Positions 40,781-52,521 of a DNA stretch of 64,000 nucleotides are shown here, one piece after another. The stretch covers positions 186,001-250,000 of the forward strand of contig WFMF01000205.1 of NCBI GenBank assembly GCA_011033025.1, in the 5' to 3' direction. This stretch comes from Beroe forskalii (Eukaryota > Ctenophora > Nuda > Beroida > Beroidae). How positions within the stretch are numbered: the stretch's first letter is position 1; each line of letters starts with the position of its first letter. The notes below the pieces were generated by a model. That model was not told the origin of the DNA. It worked only from the letters and a program-made list of their open reading frames with translations, and did no database searches. Both the position numbers and the translations under genes were made by a program.

Positions 40781-43541
40781 TCATAAACCTTTCGCAAGAT
40801 AATCATCACAAGGAACTCCCGGACATCCAGCAAACTGGTGACCCTCACAACACGAACTGGACCAGCTGATTGGGCCCCTATCACAAGCTGGGCCTTTATG
40901 AACGGAATCGTAGCCTTCTCTGGGGACTTTGCAACAGTAAGATCCCTCGCGGTAGACGTAGGGGTGACTTCTCGTACAGAAGCCAGTCTTAACCCCTGGA
41001 ATGGATATAGAATGGAGATAGAGGTGTTTTATTCCTGATTGAAGAAAATGGTATACCTTATTGGGCCAAACAGCCATTTTTACCGGCGTATTCTACTGGC
41101 CCCAGGCCGGCAGGCCAGACCAAAATCGTATTTTTGAGCCCCTCCATTATCCAGCTCAATGCCCTTTGGACCAAAATTTCAGACATTCAATAAATTTTGA
41201 TAAAATCATTGCTGAAATCTTGAAATTGTCTGTATTATATATTCAATCACCTAATTTTCAATCACCAAATTTTATCCATATTTGTCTTCCAACAAGATAA
41301 TCAAGGGAAATTGCACGAATCAATCGTCTTGACATAATTATATGGCCTTCCGATTTAATTACTGGTCCCACTTTATTAATGAACAAGAACTAAAGAAGTC
41401 GACACAACAGCAGAATTTCATGAAGTTGAAATTGGAGTGAAAGATGAAGACAAACATGAATATCCCCCACTGTTCAAGGGTTTAAAATTCCTCCATAATA
41501 TTCAGAGACTGATCCAATGATATTGAAAAGTGACAATGAACATAACAATGAAGGTTGTCAAGGTACACAGGGTGTTATCCGTACGTATCGCACGAGGGGA
41601 AGCCGAGTGTGATATATGGCTGTTGTACGGCATATGTCTGCCAATCATTCGCCTTTTCCTTCCCATTTTCCCGGGTACTAAGCAAATATTTCTCTAACCT
41701 GGTCACATGTAGTATAATTTAGAAATAAAACCACTATTTCTCTTACCTGGTCCCCCGTAGGCAGGGGTGGCTGGGGTCGTCACTACCCGCTTTTGGGTTG
41801 CAGGTGGCAGTGTTATCAGAGAAGTAGTGGCGGGTTTCACTGTGGCGGGTTTCACTGTGGCGGGTTTAGTGGTGGCTGGGTCCTTTTGCGTTGTGGGGTT
41901 CACAGCTGGAGAGGGAGGTTGTTTTAGTTTGGTAAGCAGTGCCTAAGCTTTGGTTATGGGGTGAGAGTTTAGATTATTTTAGTTTGGTGAGTAATGTATA
42001 ATTATGTAAGTAATTTTTATTTGAAAATTCAAATAATATTCACTTGAAATTTATCATAGTAATTGGATTAAATGTGTCTGATCTCTGAGTAAAGGGCGAG
42101 ATATCAGAACCAAATACTAAGCTCATAAAAAAGTTTACGAAGGAGCAAATTCGTTGGTTACTTTTAGTAATGCTGGACCAGGCAAGTTTTGATAATTATA
42201 AGTTTCGATTGTATCATGAAGTCAAATCTGAAAATTAAAACCGAGTATCGTGCTCATACTGAACATTGAATTAAGCATTGATTCATGGCAAGAGCAGTTT
42301 TCCAAATTCGCAATGTACTATGCCCAAATCCGATTCAATCTGATTTTGCTTTTGGCCAATCTTGTATTGCTCTACATTTACATTTATTTCCGCATATATC
42401 AACTCAGCATTGATTTAAATCGACTGACGTCTGTCACAGATTTATGAAGAGATGCTATCGGAAATAGCCTCCACGATGCCAGCCATACCCGCTCTGATCT
42501 ATCTTTAGATCTTGAATTTCAAATACAAAACAGTAAACACGTCGTTCTTTCAAATACTACAATGCAGCAATCAACAACGTATCAGAAAGCACTCACATAG
42601 AACTAATTATAATCTGCATGTGCAGAATATCTGTATCCATAGCAACGGCACGAATTAGCCCGGCTTAGCCTTCGTTTCTCTTGATATTTTCTTGGCAAGC
42701 TCAAATTTAATTGTGGACGGCGGCACAGACAAACATTATTCACGTGTGACTTTACTTTTTTTTCTATTTGTTGGTGCAATATCCAACGGACCACCACATC
42801 CTCTTTTGGGGTGGGTGGCAACTCTCAATTGCAGAGAGTTCTACTGGGACCCACCTTAAGAAATACCTTATCGGACATAATTATCACGGACTTTAGTTTC
42901 GCGGACCTAAAATTTCACGGACATTAATATTCACGCTCGATCCTGCAACTGCAGATTTCAACAAGAATTCTAAATAATCGGCTTGATTTTTCCCATTTCC
43001 TTCCACGATTTAAAAAATTGAATTGAAGATTTTATCAATATTTTTCGTTAATTGATATGGTAAATTTCAATTTTGCAGGTACTAAGCATGAAAAAGAAGT
43101 ATAATTTCCTTTAAAATTTTATTATCTGTGCATTTAAAGAGATGAAGTCAGAAGTTTTGCGTCTCTACCCTAAAATTTTAGGAGGGAATAACGGACTTAA
43201 TTTTCACGGACCTGAAAATCACGGACATTAGTATCACGGACAATTTTCACGGACATTAATATTCACGCTGAGATGCTCAGCGTGAATGTAATGTCCGTGA
43301 TAATTATGTCCGATAAGGTAAGCCGCCTTTTTAATGGCAATCTGGACCAAGATAGGATAGTAATTATGGTTAAATAAGTAAATAAGGTTATAATCCCTTT
43401 TTCAATCATTCCATATCGAGGGTAATCGAAGAATTTATATAAAGTGAAATACGGAGGCAGTTCATTCTATATCTTACCATCAGCTAGTATCCCCGAAAGA
43501 AGCATCACTAGCACAGCAGTGTGCAGCACTTTACCTCTCAT
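40781..43541 (-). CDS. Secreted Cys-rich protein, family member B, with an extra Thr/Pro-rich exon
   Basis: Exon 1 (43,478-43,541) gives MRGKVLHTAVLVMLLSGILA. Exon 3 (40,781-40,995) gives the 8-Cys domain: GVKTGFCTRSHPYVYREGSY, CCKVPREG, ACDRGPISWSSSCCEGHQFA and GCPGVPCDDYLAKGL. Between them, 41,747-41,905 is a candidate exon 2 with acceptor CCTCTCCAG and donor CAG|GTAAGA. Both ends are phase 1, matching its neighbours, and it encodes a mucin-like linker with repeats of KPATV and TTPATPAYGGPG. Total 145 residues. A, C and D show no such exon. The linker would place the Cys domain on a flexible, possibly O-glycosylated stalk. The first intron also holds a MITE (42,864-43,320). Confidence 0.78.
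42864..43320. mobile_element. MITE with TA-flanked ACCTTATCGGACATAATT terminal repeats
   Basis: Ends ACCTTATCGGACATAATT and AATTATGTCCGATAAGGT are inverse copies of about 27 bases extending to CACGGAC, flanked by TA. Inside are several copies of CACGGACATTAATATTCACG and a small stem ATTCACGCTGAGATGCTCAG. No coding sequence. TA borders suggest Tc1/mariner-type mobilisation. Left-end fragments of the same family lie at about 44,111-44,205 and 49,413-49,500. It sits in the first intron of gene B. Confidence 0.8.
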
Positions 43542-43739
43542 ATTCGACTGCTGCGTGTTCTACTCCTCCATATTCTACTATTTTGGAAGAGTTTGCACAG
43601 ATCAGTATCTCAATACGCAGCAAATCATTTTCTAGTTTAAAAAGGGATCTGTCAAAACAGAGAAGCGTGCATTACTGTCAATTTCAAACCGAGTCGCAGA
43701 TCTTACTTATCAAACTGCTGGAACAAAACGTCCAAATTA

Positions 43740-44205
43740 AATTTGATATCTCTGTCTCGATTTAAAATCAAAATGATGGAGCAATCTACTGTAGAAATGT
43801 AAGGGCATCGAGAATCAAGAAAGTTGGAGAGCTATGTTAGCCGGTTAGTGCCTTGGTAATTTGGCTATTTAATACCTGAACATGATCATAATCTTAATGG
43901 TAATCATCATAATCATAATCATAAGGATGATTTATTATAACCAATTAGCTGCTAGCCTCATCGGTACATCTTAATTAGTTTTCAATTGTTACTTATTGGA
44001 CTCGTATTGTGATATAAGTTTGGGATTGGGTCTTCCCGCCAGAGGACTTCATGAGGATGCTGGTGGGCCCTCTGAGCCTGAACTAGTTACTTAATTTAAC
44101 ATAAGAATTACCTTATCGGACATAATTTCTTGGAATTTACTTTCAGGGACCTAAAACTTCACGGACATTAATATTAACGCTTGATCCTGCCAGTATTTTT
44201 AATGT
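43740..44205 (+). repeat. Duplicated upstream flank of genes B and C (with MITE fragment)
   Basis: Sequence from about 43,740 to 44,205 is nearly the same as about 49,060-49,505, including AATGATGGAGCAATCTACTG, GATTATG-type ATAATCATAATCATA runs and the partial MITE end ACCTTATCGGACATAATTTC. This shows genes B and C were duplicated together with their upstream sequence, after the MITE fragment had landed there. Confidence 0.75.
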
Positions 44206-44249
44206 CCACTCTCGGACACCATAGCAAAAGATTTCTGCTGAATAGTTAC

Positions 44250-47200
44250 AGAGAATTCAATTCGGGTTACGGATACGATGTTAAATAATTCCACCTGATT
44301 AATGATTATACCGACCATAGAAAGGTACTGAGGTATCAATCATTTGGGGAATAAGATTCACGACACTTCAAGTTACATTCGTAGTAGTAGCTTAGTAGGG
44401 ATATGTCACCATGGAAACACAGACTGTCTCTTTGCAGCGCTGAAACACTTTTCTCTTTCCATGGTGACATATCCCTACTACTAGATGGAAACAATATTCT
44501 CCCCACCTACAGCTACAGATGGAAACACTTGTCTCCCAAATGGAAACAGCAGTCTCCCGAGTCATGGATCTCTCGTAATTAGCGGGGAGATTATTAGGCA
44601 TTGTTAAACTGTGTAAAATTGATGGGAGGAGGGGGAGTTTCTCGTAGCTTGCTTATGTGAAATAGGAAATATTGAACTCTAATGATATGCAAAATTAAAC
44701 AATGGGAGTTTCTCAAAACTTCTTCTCGCCTCTAGGTTATTAGTTCGAAGGTGAGGTTAGCAATGGTTCACTTTCAGTACCGAATTAATATTCAACGTGC
44801 TATCTAATTATCCCCAGTTAACCCAAGCTTCCTCCTTACCAAAGGTTCTTGAGGAATTCTCAGGAAACAAGGCTTAAAATATAATTGTGTTTCGTTAGAT
44901 CCTAGTGGACGGAATAATCCTCTCGGGACATTTGTTATAATATACATAAGTGTTGAAAAATAATTACTCCATATCGAAATCATCAACCTCAAAATCATTA
45001 AGAATGTGTCCATAGGCACGTGTATGTATTCCATCTGCATTCTGCACAGATGAATCGTTTGTCATCAACTGCTGATAAAGCAACGAGCTCCTGCTGAACA
45101 AGAAACAGCTTGTGTTTCTTGGAGCGGATGGTTACCTGGTGAAGGTCCATTGAAGTATACCCCTCTTGTTGCTTGAGAACGGAGGCGAATTCCTCATGGT
45201 GCAGGTGCTTCTTTGCGATGGTCTTCTTTACCCCCGCGGTTGCCATCTTATGAACCGCTTCGTTCTTGTACTCTGATAGGGTGAAGATGTACAGCTCGGC
45301 CCTGAGCCCAATGAACTCCTTGATGAGCTGATTGGGGACTTCGTCCTGAAATGGATTTTATCGCTTAAGGATGGGCTTTAATATTAAAGTAGAATAGCAG
45401 AGAATCGAATTTCATCATCAAAATCAGAAACAATTTTTAGGTATAGAATAACATTCACCTTTATAAACTTCCCCGGAACGTAGTAGTTCTTCGTGTTCCT
45501 TAGAGGGTGAATGTGCATGATGCGCTGCTTCCTCCAATAAGCTTCCTCATCTCGATCTCCACTCCTATGTATACTTTCGCGCCCTTACCCAACCACAATC
45601 CGATGACGTCCACAAGCTGATCTACATGATCCTGCAGTATACCCTCGTAGTCAAGAGTTGGTTCGATAGGAATAGATATGATTCTGAATGTTCCGTTGAT
45701 AGCCTGTTCTGTTGGGTATTGGGTGGTGACTTGATTGGATGGAGCCTCCGAAGGACCCGGCTTTCTACACTGCTTCTCATGCTGACATCTCGCATAGCCA
45801 GTCGAAAACTTCTTGAAGCACACTCGACAATCATAAGTTTTTATGAGAGAGGATATCCCCCTCGATCTTAGACGTGCAGACCAGACATAAACGACCCTCC
45901 CCACAGGTGGTAGTGTGTCTATAGAAGTTTTTGGCCAGCATTGTTTTATTACATATTGGGCACGTTTTTCCTTGCAAGAATGGGCTGTGAAAGTTAGGCG
46001 ATGCCCTCTGAAGATGATCGATGTAAGTCGGCCCGTCCTCTCGTCCAATTCAACGTCGTTAATCATACACATTCTACTATGTCCTCACGCAGAATCTCGA
46101 TATGTGAGCTGGCTAGCCGGTGGACGATAACAGGGCGAGATTTATACTCCTTGGCAGCACCATCCACGACCGCATCCGCAAACAACTTGATTTTAGCAGA
46201 CAGGTGAGTTTTATTCTTCTCAAGGATGTCAGTGACCTGATACGGACAAAGCATAAGATAAAGGTATTTGGAAAAATGAACGTAGGCATCAAGTTACTAA
46301 GCAGTCCATGCGCAATATTGAAGTAGTTTAGAGTTGACAATCATTAGGAAACGTAACATCTAAAAATCTCGTACAATCTCACAAAGCAATCATAATATAA
46401 AAAATCAAAGCAACCGACGGGAAGGGTTCTTACCGAAGAAAGAGCTGTGGTGAGATCATCGGATAGAGGAAACGTTTCAGTCATAGCAGAAACAATGTTA
46501 TTATCAAACTGAGGTACTGTGAAACTTTGAAAAGTGAACCAGCTTCTCTCCCTAGGTCCTTATAAAGATCCAGTGCAAATGTCCCGAGAGGATTATTCCG
46601 TCCAATAGGATCTAACGAAACACAATTATATTTTAACCTTTTTGTTTCCTGAGAATTCCTCAAGAATCTTTGGTAAGGAGGAAGCATGGGTTAACTGGGG
46701 ATAATAAGATAGCACGTTGAATATTAATTCGGTACTGAAAGTGAACCATTGCTAACCTCACCTTCGAACTAATAACCTAGAGGCGAGAAGAAGTTTTGAG
46801 AAACTCCCATTGTTTAATTTTGCATATCATTAGAGTTCAATATTTCCTATTTTACATAAGCAAGCTACGAGAAACTCCCCCTCCTCCCATCAATTTTACA
46901 CAGTTTAACAATGCCTAACAATCTCTCCGCTAATTACGAGAGATCCATGACTCGGGAGACTGCTGTTTGCATTTGGGAGACAAGTGTTTCCATCTGTAGC
47001 TGTAGGTGGGGAGAATATTCCATTTTTTTTATAGTAGTAGGAATATGTCACCATGGAAAGAGAAAAGTGTTTCAGCGCTGCAAAGAGACAGTCTGTGTTT
47101 CCATGGTGACATATCCCTACTAAGCTACTACTACGAATGTAACTTGAAGTAAATCGTGTGAATCTTATACCCCAAATGATTGATACTTACTCGAGTGCGT

Positions 47201-47285
47201 ACCTTTCTATGCCCGGGTACATAATCAGGTACTCAGGAACATTATCAAACATCGTATTCGTCATCCGAGTTGAATTCCAACTTGA
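44250..47285. mobile_element. Short Polinton relative, copy 3 (end repeats plus polymerase pieces only)
   Basis: The outer parts are inverted repeats: the sequence from about 44,250-44,940 is answered by about 46,545-47,285, including the terminal hairpin and, outside it, a stretch of the host-side flank (ATCAATCATTTGGGG on the left, its inverse on the right). Between them lie only Polinton polymerase sequences from the two ends of the gene (44,964-46,540). It lacks capsid, ATPase and integrase genes, so it can only have moved with help in trans, if it moved at all. The large copy at 1-18.7 kb supplies the reference. A broken fossil. Confidence 0.78.
44964..46540 (-). pseudogene. Polinton polymerase remnants in copy 3 (fossil)
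   Basis: Contains C-terminal polymerase sequence (MATAGVKKTIAKKHLHHEEF, SKKHKLFLVQQE) in the lower part and the N-terminal zinc-finger region in the upper part (YDCRVCFKKFSTGYARCQHE, VKVYIG-like and CPYQVTDILEKNKTHL). These correspond to 7.96-8.6 kb and 16.9-17.9 kb of copy 1. The middle of the polymerase is not represented. Broken. Confidence 0.8.
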
Positions 47286-47464
47286 AATGGGGAATCTCTG
47301 AATGTTTATATTTCTGAAGTGTGCAGGAAATGGCAGTAGTAAGGGTCCACTCTCCAGTAACACTGAGCTATTAACAAACACTCCAGTCACCAGATGAATC
47401 AGCAACCTCCCTGCTATTTGATATCTGAGTTAGGGGAATATCAGTCCCGCATATCTTGCTGTTT

Positions 47465-47955
47465 TCGCGGTGGGAAACAGTCTTCATTCCCTCCCTAATC
47501 AGCTCATAGGTGGGAAACAGTCTTTATTCCCTCCCTAAACAGCACATAGGTGGGAAACAGTCTTTATTCCCTCCCTAAACAGCACATAGGCGGGAAACAG
47601 TCTTTATTCCCTCCCTTATCAGCTCATAGGTGGGAAACAGTCTTCATTCCCTCCCTAATCAGCTCATAGGTGGGAAACAGTCTTTATTCCCTCCCTTATC
47701 AGCTCATAGGTGGGAAACAGTCTTTATTCCCTCCCTAATCAGCTCATAGGTGGGAAACAGTCTTTATTCCCTCCCTTATCAGCTCATAGGTGGGAAACAG
47801 TCTTTATTCCCTCCCTAATCAGCTCATAGGTGGGAAACAGTCTTTATTCCCTCCCTAATCCGCTCATAGGTGGGAAACAGTCTTTATTCCCTCCCTAATC
47901 AGCTCATAGGTGGGAAACATTCTTTATTCCCTCCCTAATCAGCTCATAGGTATCA
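47465..47955 (+). repeat. 40-bp minisatellite, 12 units, 3' of gene C
   Basis: Twelve near-identical 40-base units (GGTGGGAAACAGTCTTTATT plus CCCTCCCTAATCAGCTCATA, with TAATC/TTATC alternation between units). The flanks on both sides match those of the gene B and D arrays. Confidence 0.92.
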
Positions 47956-48110
47956 ACATAATCGAAGTCTCGTAGTACACTTCGAGAATTGTAATACAGT
48001 AACATAGTATGTACTTAAGTAGGAAAGTTGAAGACGTTTAATTATAAGATAATTGATTTAGATATCTACGAAGCTTTTTAAAATCATGTTTCATGATATT
48101 ATGATGCACT

Positions 48111-48897
48111 TCATAAACCTTTGGCAAGATAATCATCACAAGTAACTCCCGGACATCCAACATACTGGTGGTCCTCACAACACATACTAGACCAGCTGAT
48201 AGGGCCCCTATCACAAGCTGCACCATATATGGAGTTATAGCCTTCTCTGGGGACTTTGCAGCAGTAAGATCGCTCGTGGTAGACGTAGGGATGACTTCTC
48301 GTGCAGAAGGCAGTCTTAACCCCTGGAATGGAGATAGAGGTTTTTTATTCCTGATTGAAGAAATATACCTTACTTTAACCAGCCTTTTTAAACCGGCCTA
48401 TTTCATCAGCCCCAGGCCAGGCCAAAATCGCGCTATTTTTGAGCCGCTTTATCATCCACTTCAATGACTATTGGACCAAAAATTCAGACATTCACCAAAA
48501 TTTGATAAAATCCATTGCTGAAATCCTGAAATGACCTGTTGTATTCAATTACCTGACTTTCACCACTTCAACCATAATTGCCTTTCAAGAAGATAACCTA
48601 CAAGGGAAATTGCGCGAATCAATTTTCTCGACACATTTTATCTGGTCTCCGATTTAATTACCAGTCACACAAGATTTAGCAGCCTTTTTAATGGCCATCT
48701 GGACCAAGATAGAAAAGTAATTATGGTTAAATAAGTAAATAAGGTAATATTTCCTTCTTCAATCAGTCCACATCGAGGGAAATCGAAGAATTTATATGAA
48801 GTGAAATAAGGATGCAGTTCATTCTATGCTTACCATCAGCTAGCATCCCCGACAGAAGAATCACTAGCACAGCCGTGTGCTGCACTTTGCCTCTCAT
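48111..48897 (-). CDS. Small secreted Cys-rich protein, family member C
   Basis: Exon 1 (48,834-48,897) encodes MRGKVQHTAVLVILLSGMLA and ends phase 1 at G|GTAAG. Exon 2 (48,111-48,322; acceptor CATTCCAG) encodes GVKTAFCTRSHPYVYHERSY, CCKVPREG, ACDRGPISWSSMCCEDHQYV, GCPGVTCDDYLAKGL and stop. Mature protein about 70 residues with eight Cys in the order C, CC, C, CC, C, C. The 511-bp intron is the shortest complete version among B-D. No break is visible, so it is likely functional. Small size, signal peptide and dense disulfides suggest an extracellular or mucus/venom-like role, which is not shown. Confidence 0.85.
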
Positions 48898-49535
48898 AAT
48901 AGTATGGACAAATCGGTATCTCAATTAGTAACGAATCATTTTCTAGTTTAAATAGGAATCTGTCAATGCAGAGAAACTTGGTTGCAGTAAATTACTGTCA
49001 ATTTCTTACTTATCAAATTGCTTGAACAATGAACAAAATGTCCAAATTAAATTTGATATCACTACCTCAATTTAAAATCAAAATGATGGAGCAATCTACT
49101 GTAGAAATGTAAGGGCATCGAAAATCAAGAAAGTTGGAGAGCTATGTTAGCCGGTTAGTGCCTTGGTACTTTGGCTATTTAATACCTGAACATGATCATA
49201 ATCTTAATGGTAATCATCATAATCATAGTGATGATTTATTATAACCAATTAGCTGCTAGCCTCATCGGTACATCTTAATTAGTTTTCAATTGTTACTTAT
49301 TGGACTCGTATTGTGATCTAAGTTTGGGATTGGGACTTCCCGCCAGAGGACTTCATGAGGATGCTGGTGGGCCCTCTGAGCCTGAACTAGTTACTTAATT
49401 TAACATAAGAATTACCTTATCGGACATAATTTCTTGGAATTTACTTTCACGGACATTAATATTAACGCTTGATCCTGCCAGTATTTTTAATGTCCACTCT
49501 TGGACACCATAGCAAAAAGATTTCTGGTTAAGTTA

Positions 49536-49926
49536 CATTCCACCTGAATAGTTACAGAGGGCTATCGCTGAATAGCAACGAATAGTAGTAGGGCTATGTC
49601 ACCATGGAAACACAGACTGTCTCTTTGCAGCGCTGAAACACTTTTCTCTTTCCATGGTGACATATCCCTACTAGATGGAAACAATATTCTCCCCACCTAC
49701 AGCTACAGATGGAAACACTTGTCTCCCAAATGGATACATCAGTCTCCCGAGTCATGAATCTCTCGTAATTAGCGGGGAGATTGTTAGGCATTGTTAAACT
49801 GTGTAAAATTGATGGGAGGAGGGGGAGTTTCTCGTAGCTTGCTTATGTAAAATAGGAAATATTGAACTCTAATGATATGCAAAATTAAACAATGGGAGTT
49901 TCTCAAAACTTCTTCTCGCCTCTAGG
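49536..49926 (+). repeat. Polinton end fragment, direct repeat of 51,905-52,297
   Basis: The sequence from GTTACAGAGGGCTATCGCTG through the terminal hairpin to CTTCTCGCCTCTAGG occurs here and again at about 51,913-52,297, where it continues into the short Polinton copy 2. Here it stops and a different 2-kb sequence follows. It is the left end of the same family. Confidence 0.75.
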
Positions 49927-51912
49927 GCAGGGACCTGGTTTGTTCCAGTTGGGGCCTCACGCACCTCCCCCTCCCGAGTGTGCCAACTGCACTTCCCCAT
50001 GCAGTTGGTATCATCCACACCTTCCACCTGCTGGGTACTCTCTTGTACCACTCACCAGCTAAGTATCATTTAAACCTCACTACCCAATCCCTCGTAAGTA
50101 TTTAATAACTTTTAATTTTACTTTATAACCACCCTTGCCCACTCTTTCTACATATCTTGCTTTGATCTTTTTACTTAATCCATTATATTTCAGGTACACT
50201 AACCAAGCCTATTCTCAAAGAGATTATCAACCCATACATATTATATACTTTAGCAACATGGACAGACCAGTACTCAATTTGTACAACACAACATCCAATA
50301 TGACTTCCTCCCCCAACTCTCAAAGGCTTCTCAAAAACCCCTGATGAGATTCTCACCTCATACAGCTAAGTAGTAAAGGGGTCCAAATCCCTCCCAAAGT
50401 CCCTCAGCACCATCAGCTAGATTTATTTTGTTTCCTTCTGGAAGCAGCAGCTGCATTGGGGACCCCTGGTTGCATTATTCACCCCGTTTAACTGTCCAAC
50501 TTTCTGCAAGAACCAGTAAGTAAACTCTTCTCTTTTCCCCCACTTTCATCACCCTCACCTGCTGGATACTCTGTACTTCAAACCAGCTAAGTCTCATTAC
50601 CTCACCAAATCCGTCAAGCAACAAATGATTATACATATTATAGACTGTTTAATTAGATATGATATATAATGCTGCCATATGGAAAGGATAACTCCCCAAT
50701 AAATCTGATTTAGCAATGTAATCATGATTAATGAACAACCTTCATGGATCTTCCCTAAACAGGAAAATGTCCAAAATGCTAGACTAGACCCTGTATTCTG
50801 TTCAAATGAAACAGCAATACACATAGTATCGAAGACTGGCTAGCACTCTCCTTAAAGACTTATAGAGAATAAAATATCAACTTTTCACTTGAAAATATAA
50901 TCAGATTTGAAATCATGTTTCTCGTTGCTCTGGGATTCCCCAACATCAACTGCACTTTAATAAATTTTCACTGCTCTTCAAACTAGTACAAAACTGAGCT
51001 ATATGGCATTGTCATTCACACATTCTGGTACACATGTCAGATCCGCCAGGCTGACCGCCTGCTCCTTGAGAGTATTTGAAACAAACTAAACATTAATCAA
51101 TCCAACCATTCAACTCTCAAACCACTGTTAATTCAATTATCTCTATACACTAACATATATGACAAGTTTTTATACGGCTTATCTTATTCCTAAAAGATTT
51201 TATGTGTCTATTTTAATTCTGAATCACCTGCGTGTAATTTGTGTATCACACTCAGCCTTTTATAGATGGTGTTTCACTGATAACGGTTTTATAATTCATG
51301 ATATAATGCTGCGAGTATTTTCATGCGAGTAACTTGTAATGTAGCTCTGGTCCCACTAAACCCACAGGAAACGTCAAAGGACAGTCAAAGAACCCATGCT
51401 CTGACCAAAACAACATCAACAAAACAGCAACAACAGCAAATATAACGACAACAACAGCAACAATAACAACATTTAAAACAATATCAACAGTACTTTCCTT
51501 CTGTTCCAGGCAGTATCCTGGAACTGGGCTTTGCCCATTGAGCCCAGTTAAATCCCAATCGATGGGAATATGATTTACACAGTCTGGCTGGGTCAGGCCA
51601 CCCTGTGATCCACTAGACGAAGGGAGGTGGTACATAGCCACCTTCGGCTGATAGCTGACCTAATCTGCAGGCAAGCCCCGACTTGCTTTGCAGTCCGTTT
51701 GAAGCCAGGGGCGTTGGTGGAATCCCAGACTTGTGTGGTCCAGGACTGGGTTCTGCTCTCAGCCCAGGATATAACCCGGCAGTCGGGTGGCCTAAAAACC
51801 ACCTAGGAGTTCACACCCTTGGCCAAGTGTATAGGGAAGTCTCCATGCTCTGCATGGCTGCCACCGGCCTGGTTGATTAAACCGACCTTGGCCATTTTAC
51901 TAAGACTACTAC
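49927..51912. mobile_element. 2-kb insert between two Polinton end copies; possible LINE 3' remnant
   Basis: Starts abruptly after CTTCTCGCCTCTAGG and ends just before the repeated Polinton end. The right 600 bases include a stretch rich in ACAACAGCAACAACAGC, then GC-richer sequence (CAGCCCAGGATATAACCC, GGTTGATTAAACCGACCTTG) ending in ACTACTACTA. A GC-richer tail with a trinucleotide run resembles the 3' end of a non-LTR retrotransposon. No reverse transcriptase frame is present, so this is tentative. The left part (about 50,020-50,630) has two diverged copies of a CACCTGCTGGGTACTCT block. Confidence 0.35.
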
Positions 51913-52521
51913 TAAGTTACAGAGGGCTATCGCTGAATAGCAACGAATAGTAGTAGGGCTATGTCACCATGGAAACACAGACTGTCTCTTTGCAGCGCTG
52001 AAACACTTTTCTCTTTCCATGGTGACATATCCCTACTAGATGGAAACAATATTCTCCCCACCTACAGCTACAGATGGAAACACTTGTCTCCCAAATGGAT
52101 ACATCAGTCTCCCGAGTCATGGATCTCTCGTAATTAGCGGGGAGATTGTTAGGCATTGTTATTAAACTGTGTAAAATTGATGGGAGGAGGGGGAGTTTCT
52201 CGTAGCTTGCTTATGTAAAATAGGAAATATTGAACTCTAATGATATGCAAAATTGAACAATGGGAGTTTCTCAAAACTTCTTCTCGCCTCTAGGTTATTA
52301 GTTCGAAGGTGAGGTTAGCAATGGTTCACTTTCAGTACCGAATTAATATTCAACGTGCTATCTTATTATCCCCAGTTAACCCAAGCTTCCTCCTTACCAA
52401 AGATTCTTGAGGAATTCTCAGGAAACAAGGCTTAAAATATAATTGTGTTTCGTTAGATCCTATTGGACGGAATAATCCTCTCGGGACATTTGTTCAAATA
52501 TACAAAAGTGTTGAAAAATAA

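Noticed and set aside
44392-44601. Frames containing MPNNLPANYERSMTRET, seen at several places (also 46,911, 49,594, 51,959)
   Set aside because: They are readings of the Polinton end repeat and its hairpin. They recur only because the repeat recurs and are interrupted differently at each site.
47465-47955. CRISPR-like or promoter array in the 40-bp repeats
   Set aside because: Contiguous units without unique spacers; a plain minisatellite repeated at three paralogues.
51321-51641. 106-residue frame with a Val/Ile-rich segment as a membrane protein gene
   Set aside because: The hydrophobic part comes from a GTT/GCT trinucleotide run in a probable retroelement tail; no supporting homology.
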